DNA of 64,000 nt. It comes from Methylotenera_A sp046594915 (GTDB lineage Bacteria; Pseudomonadota; Gammaproteobacteria; Burkholderiales; Methylophilaceae). The DNA lies in assembly GCA_046594915.1 (NCBI GenBank), contig JBKJRC010000004.1, positions 1 to 64,000 of the forward strand, written 5' to 3'. The position numbers and the translations under genes are program-made. Below, piece after piece: positions 26,327-35,145 of the stretch; the stretch's first letter is position 1, and every line of letters starts with the position of its first letter. The notes beneath the pieces were generated by a model. The model did not search any database, had not been told where the DNA came from, and saw only the letters and a program-made list of their open reading frames with translations.

Positions 26327-27478
26327 TTAAAGCTCGCCATATGAATGCAATCCGCTTAAAAACATATTGACGCCCAAAAAGGCAAAAGTCGTTACCAGCA
26401 AACCAACTAGCGCCCACCAAGCCAACACTGGGCCGCGCAAGCCTTTAACCATGCGTAAGTGCAACCAGGCGGCATAATTTAGCCACACAATGAGCGCCCA
26501 GGTTTCTTTTGGATCCCAGCTCCAATAACCGCCCCAAGCCTCTGCCGCCCACATTGCACCTAAAATAGTGGCAATAGTAAAAAAGGCGAAGCCCACCGCA
26601 ATCGACTTATACATCACGTCGTCCAGGACTTCTAAGCTGGGCAAGCGGTTGGCTAATATGCCTTTTTTGGCCAGCAAATAAGCGCTGGCCACCATTGCCG
26701 CCAGTGAAAACGAACCATAACCAACAAAGTTGGCAGGCACATGAATCTTCATCCAGTAGCTTTGTAAAGCAGGCACCAGCGGTTGAATAGCATCTGCAGC
26801 GCGATCGAATCGATACCATAAAATAAAGCCAACGGCGGCGTTGATAATGATTAATACAAAGCCACCCAGCTGTTTGGTATTAAATTTGTCTTCATAATGC
26901 AAATACAGCAGCGAGGTAATTAAGCAGAATAAAATAAACACTTCGTACAAATTGCTGATAGGAATATGCCCGACTTCTGGCGCGATTAAATAAGATTCGT
27001 ACCAGCGCACCATTAAGCCGACAAAGCCAAACAAAACCGCACTCCATGTGAGTGCTGAGGCAACTTTTCCGGCAAAATCACTGCGTTTAAACAGTGCAAA
27101 CCAATATGTGAACATGGCTAAAATAAACAGCACATTCATCCACATGATGGCAGATTGGCTGGATATTAAAAATTTCAACAAAAATGCTTGACTGGCTCGC
27201 GCTTGGTCACCGTGATACAAACTGATGGAAAGCAAACTGATCGCACCTACGCCAATCACCAGCTTAGCCAAGCCTTTCCAGCGCCAGCCAATATAGCTAA
27301 AAACCGCAGCCGCGCCAAATAAAAAACTCACTTCGTAAATATCCATATACTGCGAATATCGACTGTAAGCAAATGTTGCGCCCGCCACCAGCAATAAAGC
27401 GTAAAGCCAATCTTGCACTTTCAGGCTTTGCAAAAGGGTCTTAGGGGTAAAATTTAGCGTTTCGGTATTCATCATCAT
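26327..27478 (-). CDS. ccsB: Cytochrome c biogenesis protein CcsB/CcsA (System II haem handling)
   Basis: The 383-residue polytopic protein has the tryptophan-rich WWD-type motif WGGYWSWDPKETWALIVWLNYAAWLH near the C terminus (shown as WGGYWSWDPKE). It also has conserved external histidines in MKIHVPANFVGY and in the HLRM region. With ResB it exports haem and attaches it to apocytochromes such as PetC and cytochrome c4. It lies 21 bases downstream of resB. Confidence 0.94.
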   Translation of the reverse strand: MMMNTETLNFTPKTLLQSLKVQDWLYALLLVAGATFAYSRYSQYMDIYEVSFLFGAAAVFSYIGWRWKGLAKLVIGVGAISLLSISLYHGDQARASQAFLLKFLISSQSAIMWMNVLFILAMFTYWFALFKRSDFAGKVASALTWSAVLFGFVGLMVRWYESYLIAPEVGHIPISNLYEVFILFCLITSLLYLHYEDKFNTKQLGGFVLIIINAAVGFILWYRFDRAADAIQPLVPALQSYWMKIHVPANFVGYGSFSLAAMVASAYLLAKKGILANRLPSLEVLDDVMYKSIAVGFAFFTIATILGAMWAAEAWGGYWSWDPKETWALIVWLNYAAWLHLRMVKGLRGPVLAWWALVGLLVTTFAFLGVNMFLSGLHSYGEL

Positions 27479-27499
27479 TCCTTATGCTCACTTAAAAAT

Positions 27500-29482
27500 T
27501 TAAGCAAGTAACTGACTTAATTGCAATTTAGTACGTTCAAACTCTTGCTCAAAATCCAGATTTTTGCGATTGGCTGACATAGCAAATAAAACTTCGCTGG
27601 ATTTATCGCCATTTTTTTTGACCAGCAACCAAATACGACGTTCACGAATATAAAACATCGAAAAAATGCCGATGACCAATAACACGGAGCCTAAGTACAC
27701 CCATTTTTGCCCTGGCGATTTGGTTAACTGTAAACCGCTGGCTTCCAGCTGTTTGAAACCAACCAATTGTAAATAATATGGCGTGCCATAAAAAAACGTA
27801 TCGCTTAACGCATTTAAGCTATCTTGCAACAAGATTTGCGTTTCAGCATTCATTGCCAATATTGGCTTATTGGCTTTAACCAAGCTTAGATTATAAGCCT
27901 CAAACGCGGCTGAATTAAGCATTTTAATATACGCGCGTGCAGCCTTTTCGCGCTCAGTTGATGGCACTGCTTTCTCAATCACTTTCGCAATATTGGTATA
28001 ACCGCCTTCTGCATACGTTGTCAGCAATTGCACCACACTTTGCTCAAATTGCCTTTGCAATTGCGTATCTTTGGTTAACGTGCTGGCGGCTAATTTTTTG
28101 GCAATGATTGGATATTGCTGCTTATCCAACATCACGGCGCGAAAGCGCATAAATCCATCTATTTCAAAATCGTCATCGACAGGAATTTTTAAAAATTTAA
28201 ACTCTTCCTGCACGGTTTCGCGCATGCCAGAAACAAAATACGATTTTCCATCTAACTGCATTGGCTGCATATAGGTTAAATATTCGCGCGCCTGTCCTGT
28301 GGCGTCGCGCAATTTATAGGTGATATTGGGACCAACGTTGCGTGGTTTGCCTTTGCCATCTGGCGTTAAGTTAATAATATTAAATTTGCGAAATTCATTA
28401 AACTCAACGCTTAACTGATTACCACCTTCACCAACCGTGCCTTTTTTAAAAATCTCTCCTTTGAGTGGGCTTGTTTGTATGTCTGGCTTGGTTAAATCCC
28501 ATACTTTAAAATCAACCGCCGATCCGCCATCCTGAAAATCGGATTGATATATGGCGATGCCTTTGTAAATTAAAGGATGATTCACGCTAATGGTTTTGGC
28601 CAGCGGCTGTTTTAAATCTTTGTCGGTAATCACAATATCGCTTTCAAACGATTTTGGCTGACCAGTGGCGTAATGTTCAATGCGGAAATCTTTTAGCGCC
28701 ACTCTAAATGGCAGCTCTTGCACCAAATAACCATCGCGCACGCGCACAAACGCCACGTCGTCGCTTACACCTTCTGGCAAGGTCATATTGGCACGAAACG
28801 ATGGGTTGCTATCGCTAAGGCGGCTGATTGCTGGTACCTGACTTTCGGGAATATCCAGTATTTCTACTTTTTTGTGACCCAGCAACTCTTGCACTTTAAA
28901 CGGCAAATTGCCATCTAGCAAACCACCAAAAAAGATAATTACCATGGCAACGTGAGTAAAAATATAGCCCAAACGCTGATGCGTCCCCACTTTGGCGGCA
29001 ATTAATTCATCGCCATTTTGCTGGGTGTTGAGTTTAAATTTATAGCCTTGCGAAGTTAAGTAGTGCGTTAACTTGGCTTTAGTGTCGGCAATACTGTTAT
29101 CCGCATCCTTTGCTGGCTGATTAAAGCTGGCTTGATGGCTGAATGCACGCAATGATTTTTCGGCCGCGTGTTCTTTAAAGGTTTTCCATTCGCGCACCAT
29201 TGATGGGCTGTTACGATAAATACACAAACTGGTCGAAATCACCAAAAACAATAAAATTAGCAAAAACCAGGTTGCGTGATACACATCATACAAACCCAGC
29301 TTTTCAAAAAGCTCAAACCAGAATTGGCCAAACTTGATAATATAATTTTGGTACGGTTCGTTTTGTTTTAACACCGTGCCGATAATCGACGCAATGCCCA
29401 ACACCGTGAGCGTGCTCACTGCAAAACGCATCGAGCTGAGCAGCTCATAAAAACGTTGTAATGTGGAGTGGTGTGATTTCAA
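27500..29482 (-). CDS. resB: Cytochrome c biogenesis protein ResB (Ccs1)
   Basis: The 660-residue membrane protein has three N-terminal helices (about 15-40, 63-85 and 168-190), a large periplasmic domain with NHPLIYKGIAIYQSDFQDGGS, and a last helix near 590-610 (WVYLGSVLLVIGIFSMFYI). This is the System II partner of CcsA/CcsB. It is separated from the upstream cytochrome c4 gene by a terminator. Confidence 0.95.
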   Translation of the reverse strand: MKSHHSTLQRFYELLSSMRFAVSTLTVLGIASIIGTVLKQNEPYQNYIIKFGQFWFELFEKLGLYDVYHATWFLLILLFLVISTSLCIYRNSPSMVREWKTFKEHAAEKSLRAFSHQASFNQPAKDADNSIADTKAKLTHYLTSQGYKFKLNTQQNGDELIAAKVGTHQRLGYIFTHVAMVIIFFGGLLDGNLPFKVQELLGHKKVEILDIPESQVPAISRLSDSNPSFRANMTLPEGVSDDVAFVRVRDGYLVQELPFRVALKDFRIEHYATGQPKSFESDIVITDKDLKQPLAKTISVNHPLIYKGIAIYQSDFQDGGSAVDFKVWDLTKPDIQTSPLKGEIFKKGTVGEGGNQLSVEFNEFRKFNIINLTPDGKGKPRNVGPNITYKLRDATGQAREYLTYMQPMQLDGKSYFVSGMRETVQEEFKFLKIPVDDDFEIDGFMRFRAVMLDKQQYPIIAKKLAASTLTKDTQLQRQFEQSVVQLLTTYAEGGYTNIAKVIEKAVPSTEREKAARAYIKMLNSAAFEAYNLSLVKANKPILAMNAETQILLQDSLNALSDTFFYGTPYYLQLVGFKQLEASGLQLTKSPGQKWVYLGSVLLVIGIFSMFYIRERRIWLLVKKNGDKSSEVLFAMSANRKNLDFEQEFERTKLQLSQLLA

Positions 29483-29559
29483 GATGAAGGCTTAACGCTA
29501 ATTATCGCCAATGCGACGACATGAAGATTTGAAAAAAATGGCTTTAAAAAATTCTGCGC

Positions 29560-29588
29560 TAAAAAAGCCGCAACCCGCGGCTTTTTTA
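29560..29588 (-). terminator. Rho-independent terminator of the cytochrome c4 gene
   Basis: The stem TAAAAAAGCCGC/GCGGCTTTTTTA (12 bp, 5-base loop) gives a U-run on the minus strand. It lies 15 bases after the cytochrome c4 stop and upstream of resB. Confidence 0.9.
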
Positions 29589-29602
29589 AACATGCCGAAC
29601 AA

Positions 29603-30262
29603 TTAACGCAAGCCTTGCATGTAATCCGCAACTGCCTGCATTTCTGCCTCAGTCATTTTGGCTGCAATTAGCATCATCATAGGTGCATTAGCACGCTCAC
29701 CGGTGCGAAAAGTCTTTAGCTGTTGCAGCGTGTAATCGGCATGCTGACCTGCTAAGCGCGGGAACTGCCTAGGAATACCCGCGCCGTTTGCACCATGACA
29801 TGAAGCACAAGCTGGCAGATTAGTTTTAGCGATACCGCCGCGATAAATTTTTTCGCCCAACGAACCTGCGCCATTAGTTTTAGCTTTTGCCAGGTTTTGT
29901 TTTTGTGCCGCAAAGTAGGTAGCTAAATTTTGCATATCTTCAGGTGTTAAGTTTGCCACCATGCCACTCATCACCGCGTTAGCGCGCGTACCTTCTTTAA
30001 AGTTTTTTAACTGTTTTAATAGGTATTCTGGATGCTGGCCCGCCAGTTTTGGATTTAAACTAATGACACTATTGCCATCTGCGCCGTGGCAAGCTGCGCA
30101 AACATTTTCAACGATTTTCTTTCTGGCATCGTCATTGCTTGCAACTGGCGCTTGATTTGCTACAACTGACTCGGTTTTTTCAACTGTTTTTGTTGCGGAA
30201 ATTGCCAAAGATGAACATAAACTGAGCGCTAAAACGGCGATTAAACTCACATGCTTAAACAT
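29603..30262 (-). CDS. Cytochrome c4 (dihaem)
   Basis: The 219 residues start with a signal peptide and carry two haem motifs, C55-AA-C58-H59 and C152-AS-C155-H156, in two similar halves. Each half has a KLAGQHPEYLLKQLK/RLAGQHADYTLQQLK repeat and a later Met ligand (NAVMSGMV, NAPMMMLIA). Cytochrome c4 carries electrons from bc1 toward terminal oxidases. It lies next to resB-ccsB, as in many betaproteobacteria, and is divergent from engB. Confidence 0.95.
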   Translation of the reverse strand: MFKHVSLIAVLALSLCSSLAISATKTVEKTESVVANQAPVASNDDARKKIVENVCAACHGADGNSVISLNPKLAGQHPEYLLKQLKNFKEGTRANAVMSGMVANLTPEDMQNLATYFAAQKQNLAKAKTNGAGSLGEKIYRGGIAKTNLPACASCHGANGAGIPRQFPRLAGQHADYTLQQLKTFRTGERANAPMMMLIAAKMTEAEMQAVADYMQGLR

Positions 30263-30377
30263 TGTATTGCTTTCCTAACTATTTAATTAACTTAATATTT
30301 TATCAGAGTTATATTTTATCAAATTAGGCCTGTTCGTGATAGCATTTATGCCTTAAGTTTTACAGACATTCCACGCC

Positions 30378-31001
30378 ATGCCGCTTTTTCAAAATGCTAC
30401 CTTTTTTATCTCTGCCCATCATTTACGCGATTTACCAGCTGCATCGGGTATCGAAGTCGCTTTTGCTGGCCGCTCAAACGCAGGTAAATCCAGCGCACTC
30501 AATACACTAGCCAATCACAATCGCCTGGCATATGTCAGTAAACAGCCTGGTCGTACGCAACTGATTAACTTTTTCACATTGGGTAACGACAGGCATTTAG
30601 TCGACTTGCCTGGCTACGGTTACGCAAAAGTGCCCGAAAGTATGCGGGCGCACTGGCAAACCGTGCTGGCGCGTTATTTAAGTGAGCGCACCAGCTTAGG
30701 CGGCTTGGTGTTAGTCATGGATAGCCGCCATCCGCTCACACCACTAGACCGCCAAATGCTGGATTGGTTTTGCCCAAGCGGTAAACCTGTGCATGTTTTA
30801 TTGACTAAATCCGATAAATTATCGCGCGGCGAAGCGGGATTAACACTGGCGAAGGTAAGAAAAGAGCTGCTGGAAACCTGGGACAAAACCTATGGCAGCA
30901 GTTGCACCGTGCAATTATTTTCTAGTTCTAAAAAACTGGGCGTAGAAGAAGCTGAGAAAGTGATTGGCGCTTGGTTGTTTGCTGGTGAAGCTGTGGCTTA
31001 A
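30378..31001 (+). CDS. engB: Ribosome biogenesis GTP-binding protein YihA/YsxC
   Basis: The 207-residue GTPase is needed for large-subunit ribosome assembly. G1 GRSNAGKSS, G3 DLPGYGYA, G4 TKSD and G5 SSSKKLG are all present. The N-terminal FFISAHHLRDLPAASGIEVAFAG is typical of the family. It is divergent from cytochrome c4. Confidence 0.95.
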   Translation: MPLFQNATFFISAHHLRDLPAASGIEVAFAGRSNAGKSSALNTLANHNRLAYVSKQPGRTQLINFFTLGNDRHLVDLPGYGYAKVPESMRAHWQTVLARYLSERTSLGGLVLVMDSRHPLTPLDRQMLDWFCPSGKPVHVLLTKSDKLSRGEAGLTLAKVRKELLETWDKTYGSSCTVQLFSSSKKLGVEEAEKVIGAWLFAGEAVA

Positions 31002-31092
31002 AAAAATCTTAAAAAATACATGCTGCATAACGCACTAGGTTGCGCTTTTTATGTCAAAAACTCACTAGCTTCACTGGAGTAGGAGAGTCGAA

Positions 31093-31281
31093 ATGTTCAG
31101 TAAATATGCGATTGTTTCAGGTGTTGTTTTTGGTGCAGTAGCATTGGTTCAACTTGTGCGGGCAGTGAATCAATGGTCAGTACAAATCGGTAGTTTTAAC
31201 GTCCCAGTGTGGGCTTCTTGGATTGCGACGATAGTCGCCTCTAGCTTATGTATATGGGCGTTTAGGACTAGAGGAAAATAG
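31093..31281 (+). CDS. Small two-helix membrane protein, unknown
   Basis: The 62-residue protein has hydrophobic segments at about 5-25 and 38-57 and a short basic C terminus. A clear ribosome binding site (GGAG) precedes the ATG, which supports a real gene. No family was recognised. It is convergent with trmB, with only 5 bases between the stops. Confidence 0.6.
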   Translation: MFSKYAIVSGVVFGAVALVQLVRAVNQWSVQIGSFNVPVWASWIATIVASSLCIWAFRTRGK

Positions 31282-31286
31282 CAATT

Positions 31287-32039
31287 TCAGGATTTGCGAC
31301 TAAACATCAGATCCCAAACACCATGACCTAACTGAATGCCCCGATTTTCAAACTTGGTTAACGGTCTGTAATTGGGTTTTTCAGCATATTCTTGTGTTAA
31401 GTCTGTCGCCGTATTTTGCAATAGTGGCTCCGCTTTTAACACATCCAAAATCCATTCTGCGTATTCTTGCCAATCGGTTGCCACATGAATGTAAGCACCC
31501 ACTTTCAATTTCGCACATAACCGCCTGATAAATTCTGCTTGAATCAACCTGCGTTTATGATGGCGTTTTTTATGCCACGGATCAGGAAAGAAAATATGCA
31601 CGCCATCCAAACTATTATCCGCAATCATCTGCTGCAGCACTTCAACCACATCATGCTGAATCACGCGAATGTTGCTAATATTTTCTTCTTGAATCAGCTT
31701 GAGCAAACTGCCCACGCCTGGCGTATGCACTTCTGCCGCCAAAAAATCGCAATCGGGCAAATTTTGGGCGATTTTTGCCGTACTTTCACCCATGCCAAAA
31801 CCAATTTCTAGTATTTTTTTAGTGTTAACTCTGCCAAATACTTGGTTTAAATCCAGCAATTTTTCGGCATATTCAATGCCAAACTGCGGCCATACTTCCT
31901 GCAATGCACGCTCTTGGCCTTTGGTTAATCGACCTTGTCGCAGCACAAAGCTGCGGATGCGGCGATTCTTTAAATCGTTGTCTGGCGTTTCTTCCGAGGT
32001 TTTATCGAGTGATATTGTGTTTTCAATCATGTCGCGCAT
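31287..32039 (-). CDS. trmB: tRNA (guanine-N7-)-methyltransferase
   Basis: This enzyme makes m7G46 in the variable loop of tRNAs. The 250 residues include RSFVLRQGRLTKGQ, the SAM site LEIGFGMGEST, the signature FFPDPWHKKRHHKRRL, and ATDWQEYA. A second Met (codon 4) is a possible start. It lies 26 bases downstream of the MidA-like gene on the same strand. Confidence 0.95.
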   Translation of the reverse strand: MRDMIENTISLDKTSEETPDNDLKNRRIRSFVLRQGRLTKGQERALQEVWPQFGIEYAEKLLDLNQVFGRVNTKKILEIGFGMGESTAKIAQNLPDCDFLAAEVHTPGVGSLLKLIQEENISNIRVIQHDVVEVLQQMIADNSLDGVHIFFPDPWHKKRHHKRRLIQAEFIRRLCAKLKVGAYIHVATDWQEYAEWILDVLKAEPLLQNTATDLTQEYAEKPNYRPLTKFENRGIQLGHGVWDLMFSRKS

Positions 32040-32065
32040 TATACTGAATTTAGGCTCAATTTATT

Positions 32066-33268
32066 TTAAAGCATGTGCGCTTTATCGCCACTTTTAAAGC
32101 CAATCAAATCGCTTGAAATGTTTTTGCTCAATGCAATCACTTTAAATAACTCGCCCATTTCGGCGGGCGAAAGTAATTTCTGCGCGGCTGATGCAAGCGG
32201 CAGGTAGGCATCGATGTTGCTTGGTGAAGTTTCAGCCAAAATTTCTAAAATGCCGCAGTTCATTAAAAAGCTAGCCTGATTGCAGTATCCCGCCAAACTT
32301 AACCCATTAGAAAGCCCAGTTTCTGCAATGGCGGTAAAATTCACATGCGCAGTCACATCTTGCAAGCCAACATGAATTAGCGGATTACTATGCGCATAAT
32401 GCTGATAATGGCACATCAATGTGCCTGTTTTGCGCTGCAGATGAAAATACTCTGCCGCGCCGAATCCATAATCCAGCATCAAGATAACGCCCTGTTTTAA
32501 CGATTGTGCCAAGCTTGCAATCAACCCATTTGCCGCAGGGCAAGCTTCTGTCAGATAATCATTTGGCAAAGCGTGCGCACTCGCCTCTTTGATTAAATCT
32601 AAGTCCGCCAACTGCTTATCTTTCCATTTAAATTGATGTTGTTCGGCATCAAACGTAACGCCCCGTTCAAGCCAATCTTGCTCAGATTGATAGATAAGAT
32701 GCACAGGAATCGCATCTAATACTTCGTTACCAAATATCAAACCAATAAAATCTTTAGGTAATGTATCTAGCCAAATCACACGCTTGAATAAATCTATTGG
32801 TAACAGCGCCAGCAAATTTTCAAGCTGGATCTGGCGCAAGTAATCACTTACTTCTAGAATATAGTATTGTGCTGGCAACTGATTTAATTGGTGCAATTCA
32901 AGCATTAAGTCGGCGGCCAACTTGCCTGTTCCCGCACCTAACTCTAATATATTCGAAGCTAAATGATCGCCATGCGTTTCTTGCATGATTTGCGCGGCTT
33001 GCCTTGCCAGTGTGCGAGTGAAAAGCGGCGAGATTTGCGGCGCAGTGACAAAATCTCCACCACCTTTTACAGAATCCGCGAACTTAACGTTGCCGCCACT
33101 GTAATAACCTAAGCCGGACGTATATAAAGCCATGTGCATAAATGTAGCAAAATCTATCCAACCACCAGAATCCATGATTTTTTGATGAATAAAAGTGGTT
33201 AACTTTTGGCTACAACTTTGCGCGAACGGATCTGGAATTGGTAGATTTAGATTTAATGATAAGGCCAT
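32066..33268 (-). CDS. SAM-dependent methyltransferase, MidA/NDUFAF7 family
   Basis: The 400-residue protein matches the family whose human member methylates an arginine of complex I subunit NDUFS2. Visible motifs are GGWIDFATFMHMALYTSGLGYY, GDFVTAPQISPLFTRTLA, the SAM site LELGAGTGKLAADL, and FGNEVLDAIPVH. The bacterial function is not settled. It shares a short divergent intergenic region with folM. Confidence 0.87.
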   Translation of the reverse strand: MALSLNLNLPIPDPFAQSCSQKLTTFIHQKIMDSGGWIDFATFMHMALYTSGLGYYSGGNVKFADSVKGGGDFVTAPQISPLFTRTLARQAAQIMQETHGDHLASNILELGAGTGKLAADLMLELHQLNQLPAQYYILEVSDYLRQIQLENLLALLPIDLFKRVIWLDTLPKDFIGLIFGNEVLDAIPVHLIYQSEQDWLERGVTFDAEQHQFKWKDKQLADLDLIKEASAHALPNDYLTEACPAANGLIASLAQSLKQGVILMLDYGFGAAEYFHLQRKTGTLMCHYQHYAHSNPLIHVGLQDVTAHVNFTAIAETGLSNGLSLAGYCNQASFLMNCGILEILAETSPSNIDAYLPLASAAQKLLSPAEMGELFKVIALSKNISSDLIGFKSGDKAHML

Positions 33269-33306
33269 AAGCCATTATAATATTTGATTACTAAAGTGAG
33301 TAAAAA

Positions 33307-34074
33307 TTGACCCAGCCTAACCACAATAAAATTTTAAACAACAAAGTTGTGCTAATCACTGGCGGCGCAAAACGCGTGGGCGCGGCCATTTGTCGCGAGC
33401 TGCATGCCTGCGGAGCACAGTTGATGATTCACTATAAATCGTCTACCAATGAGGCACGGGCACTACAAGCAGAGCTAAATTTACAGCGTGCGAATTCGGT
33501 GGCGATTATTCAGGGTGATTTACTCAATATCGCGGTTTTGCCTAGCTTGATACAAGAAACGGTGAAGCATTTTAACAAATTGGATGTGTTAATAAATAAT
33601 GCATCCAGCTATTACGCCACCGAAATCGGTACGATCACCGAAGATAACTGGCAAGATTTAATGGGTAGCAATTTAAAAGCGCCGATGTTTTTAGCGCAAG
33701 CCGCTGCTATAGAATTGCGCAAGAATCACGGCTGCATTGTAAATATCACCGATATGCACATTGAACGTCCGAAAAAAGGTTATGTGGTTTACAGCGTTGC
33801 CAAAGCAGGTTTGGTCACGCTAACTAAATCACTTGCGCATGAGTTAAGCCCAGAAGTGCGCGTAAATGCAGTTGCGCCTGGCGCGGTACAATGGCCAGAA
33901 AATAATCCACAGTTTGATGAAGTGTATCGCCAACGCGTCATTTCGCAGACCTTACTCAAACGCGTTGGCGAAGCGACCGATATTGCCAAAGCGGTCAAAT
34001 TCCTGGTGGCCGATGCGCCATTTATTACAGGTCACGTGTTGGCGGTAGATGGCGGACGTTCTTTAAATTTATAG
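33307..34074 (+). CDS. folM: Pteridine reductase-like short-chain dehydrogenase (FolM type)
   Basis: The 255-residue SDR has the dinucleotide motif TGGAKRVGAAICREL, where the Arg after the glycine loop favours NADPH. NNASSYY and the catalytic Y-S-V-A-K motif follow, and DGGRSLNL ends the protein. The sequence is closest in plan to FolM/pteridine reductases, which supply tetrahydromonapterin or tetrahydrofolate. It starts at TTG, as no ATG or GTG is available upstream in frame. It is followed by ttcA. Confidence 0.8.
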   Translation: MTQPNHNKILNNKVVLITGGAKRVGAAICRELHACGAQLMIHYKSSTNEARALQAELNLQRANSVAIIQGDLLNIAVLPSLIQETVKHFNKLDVLINNASSYYATEIGTITEDNWQDLMGSNLKAPMFLAQAAAIELRKNHGCIVNITDMHIERPKKGYVVYSVAKAGLVTLTKSLAHELSPEVRVNAVAPGAVQWPENNPQFDEVYRQRVISQTLLKRVGEATDIAKAVKFLVADAPFITGHVLAVDGGRSLNL

Positions 34075-34100
34075 CTTCAAATTAAGTATCAACACTCAAT

Positions 34101-35033
34101 ATGATCAAACACTTACCCGAAAACCATTCCAACAACTTCATCAAGCTGCGCAACAGCTTAATTTCGTCCACTGGCAAGGCCATTGGCGATTACAACATGA
34201 TTGAAGATAATGATACGGTTTTGGTGTGCATGAGCGGTGGCAAAGATAGTTACACCATGTTAATGATGTTATTGGCTTTGCAAGAACGCGCGCCGATTGA
34301 TTTTAAATTGATCGCCATGAATTTGGACCAGAAACAGCCGAATTTTCCTGCACATATTTTGCCTGAATACTTTAAAAATTTAGCTGTGGATTATCGTATT
34401 GTTGAAGCCGATACTTATTCTGTTGTGAAAGAGAAAATCCCAGAAGGTAAAACTACCTGTAGTTTGTGTAGCCGCTTGCGGCGTGGCATTATCTACACCA
34501 CCGCCAAAGAGCTTGGTGCTAATAAAATCGCGTTGGGACATCACCGTGACGACATCGTAGAAACGCTTTTTCTTAACCTGTTTTTTGGGGCAAAATTAAA
34601 AGCCATGCCGCCCAAATTGGCAACCAATGATAAGCAAAATGTAGTCATTCGGCCTTTGGCTTATTGTGCGGAGAAAGACATCGCCAGTTATGCGCGTCAA
34701 ATGGATTTCCCGATTATTCCGTGCGACCTCTGTGGTAGCCAGGAAAATTTGCAGCGCCAAAAAGTAAAAGATATGTTGCAGACTTGGGAGCGCGAACAAC
34801 CTGGACGCATCAATAATATCTTCCGCGCGATTGGCAATGTTGAGCCATCACACCTTGCTGATTTCAATTTATATGATTTTAAAAGTTTGACGCAGGCCAA
34901 ACTTGAAGATGAAGACCCGCTATTTGGCGATATTGCCGCTAAAGAATCTGTAAATGATTTAGTAAATCCAAGCGGCGCGTTAAGTTTAGCCAGCAACAAT
35001 GGCACACGCATTGAGTTCACCCGAAACAAATAA
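34101..35033 (+). CDS. ttcA: tRNA 2-thiocytidine biosynthesis protein TtcA
   Basis: This enzyme thiolates cytidine 32 of some tRNAs using an iron-sulfur cluster. The 310 residues include the PP-loop SGGKDSYTMLMML, the CSLCSRLRRG pair of cluster cysteines, the GHHRDDIVETL motif, and the third cysteine region CDLCGSQENLQR. Its length is normal. Confidence 0.95.
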   Translation: MIKHLPENHSNNFIKLRNSLISSTGKAIGDYNMIEDNDTVLVCMSGGKDSYTMLMMLLALQERAPIDFKLIAMNLDQKQPNFPAHILPEYFKNLAVDYRIVEADTYSVVKEKIPEGKTTCSLCSRLRRGIIYTTAKELGANKIALGHHRDDIVETLFLNLFFGAKLKAMPPKLATNDKQNVVIRPLAYCAEKDIASYARQMDFPIIPCDLCGSQENLQRQKVKDMLQTWEREQPGRINNIFRAIGNVEPSHLADFNLYDFKSLTQAKLEDEDPLFGDIAAKESVNDLVNPSGALSLASNNGTRIEFTRNK

Positions 35034-35075
35034 ACGCACCTTTTATCAAATTTGCTGCTTTTTTGCATTGACTTA

Positions 35076-35105
35076 TTGTCTATAAGCCAATTAGCTTGCT
35101 ATCAT
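35076..35105 (+). promoter_or_regulatory. Candidate topA promoter
   Basis: TTGTCT (35076-35081) and TATCAT (35100-35105) are 18 bp apart in the ttcA-topA gap, about 40 bases before the topA ATG. An overlapping TTGACT lies five bases upstream of the -35 box. Confidence 0.4.
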
Positions 35106-35145
35106 CTACGCAATTATTCACTTTTAGCCATTATCTTAGGCATTA

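Noticed and set aside
31008..31055. Terminator after engB
   Set aside because: The candidate stem is only about 4-5 bp (CGCA/TGCG) before a short T-run, too weak to call.
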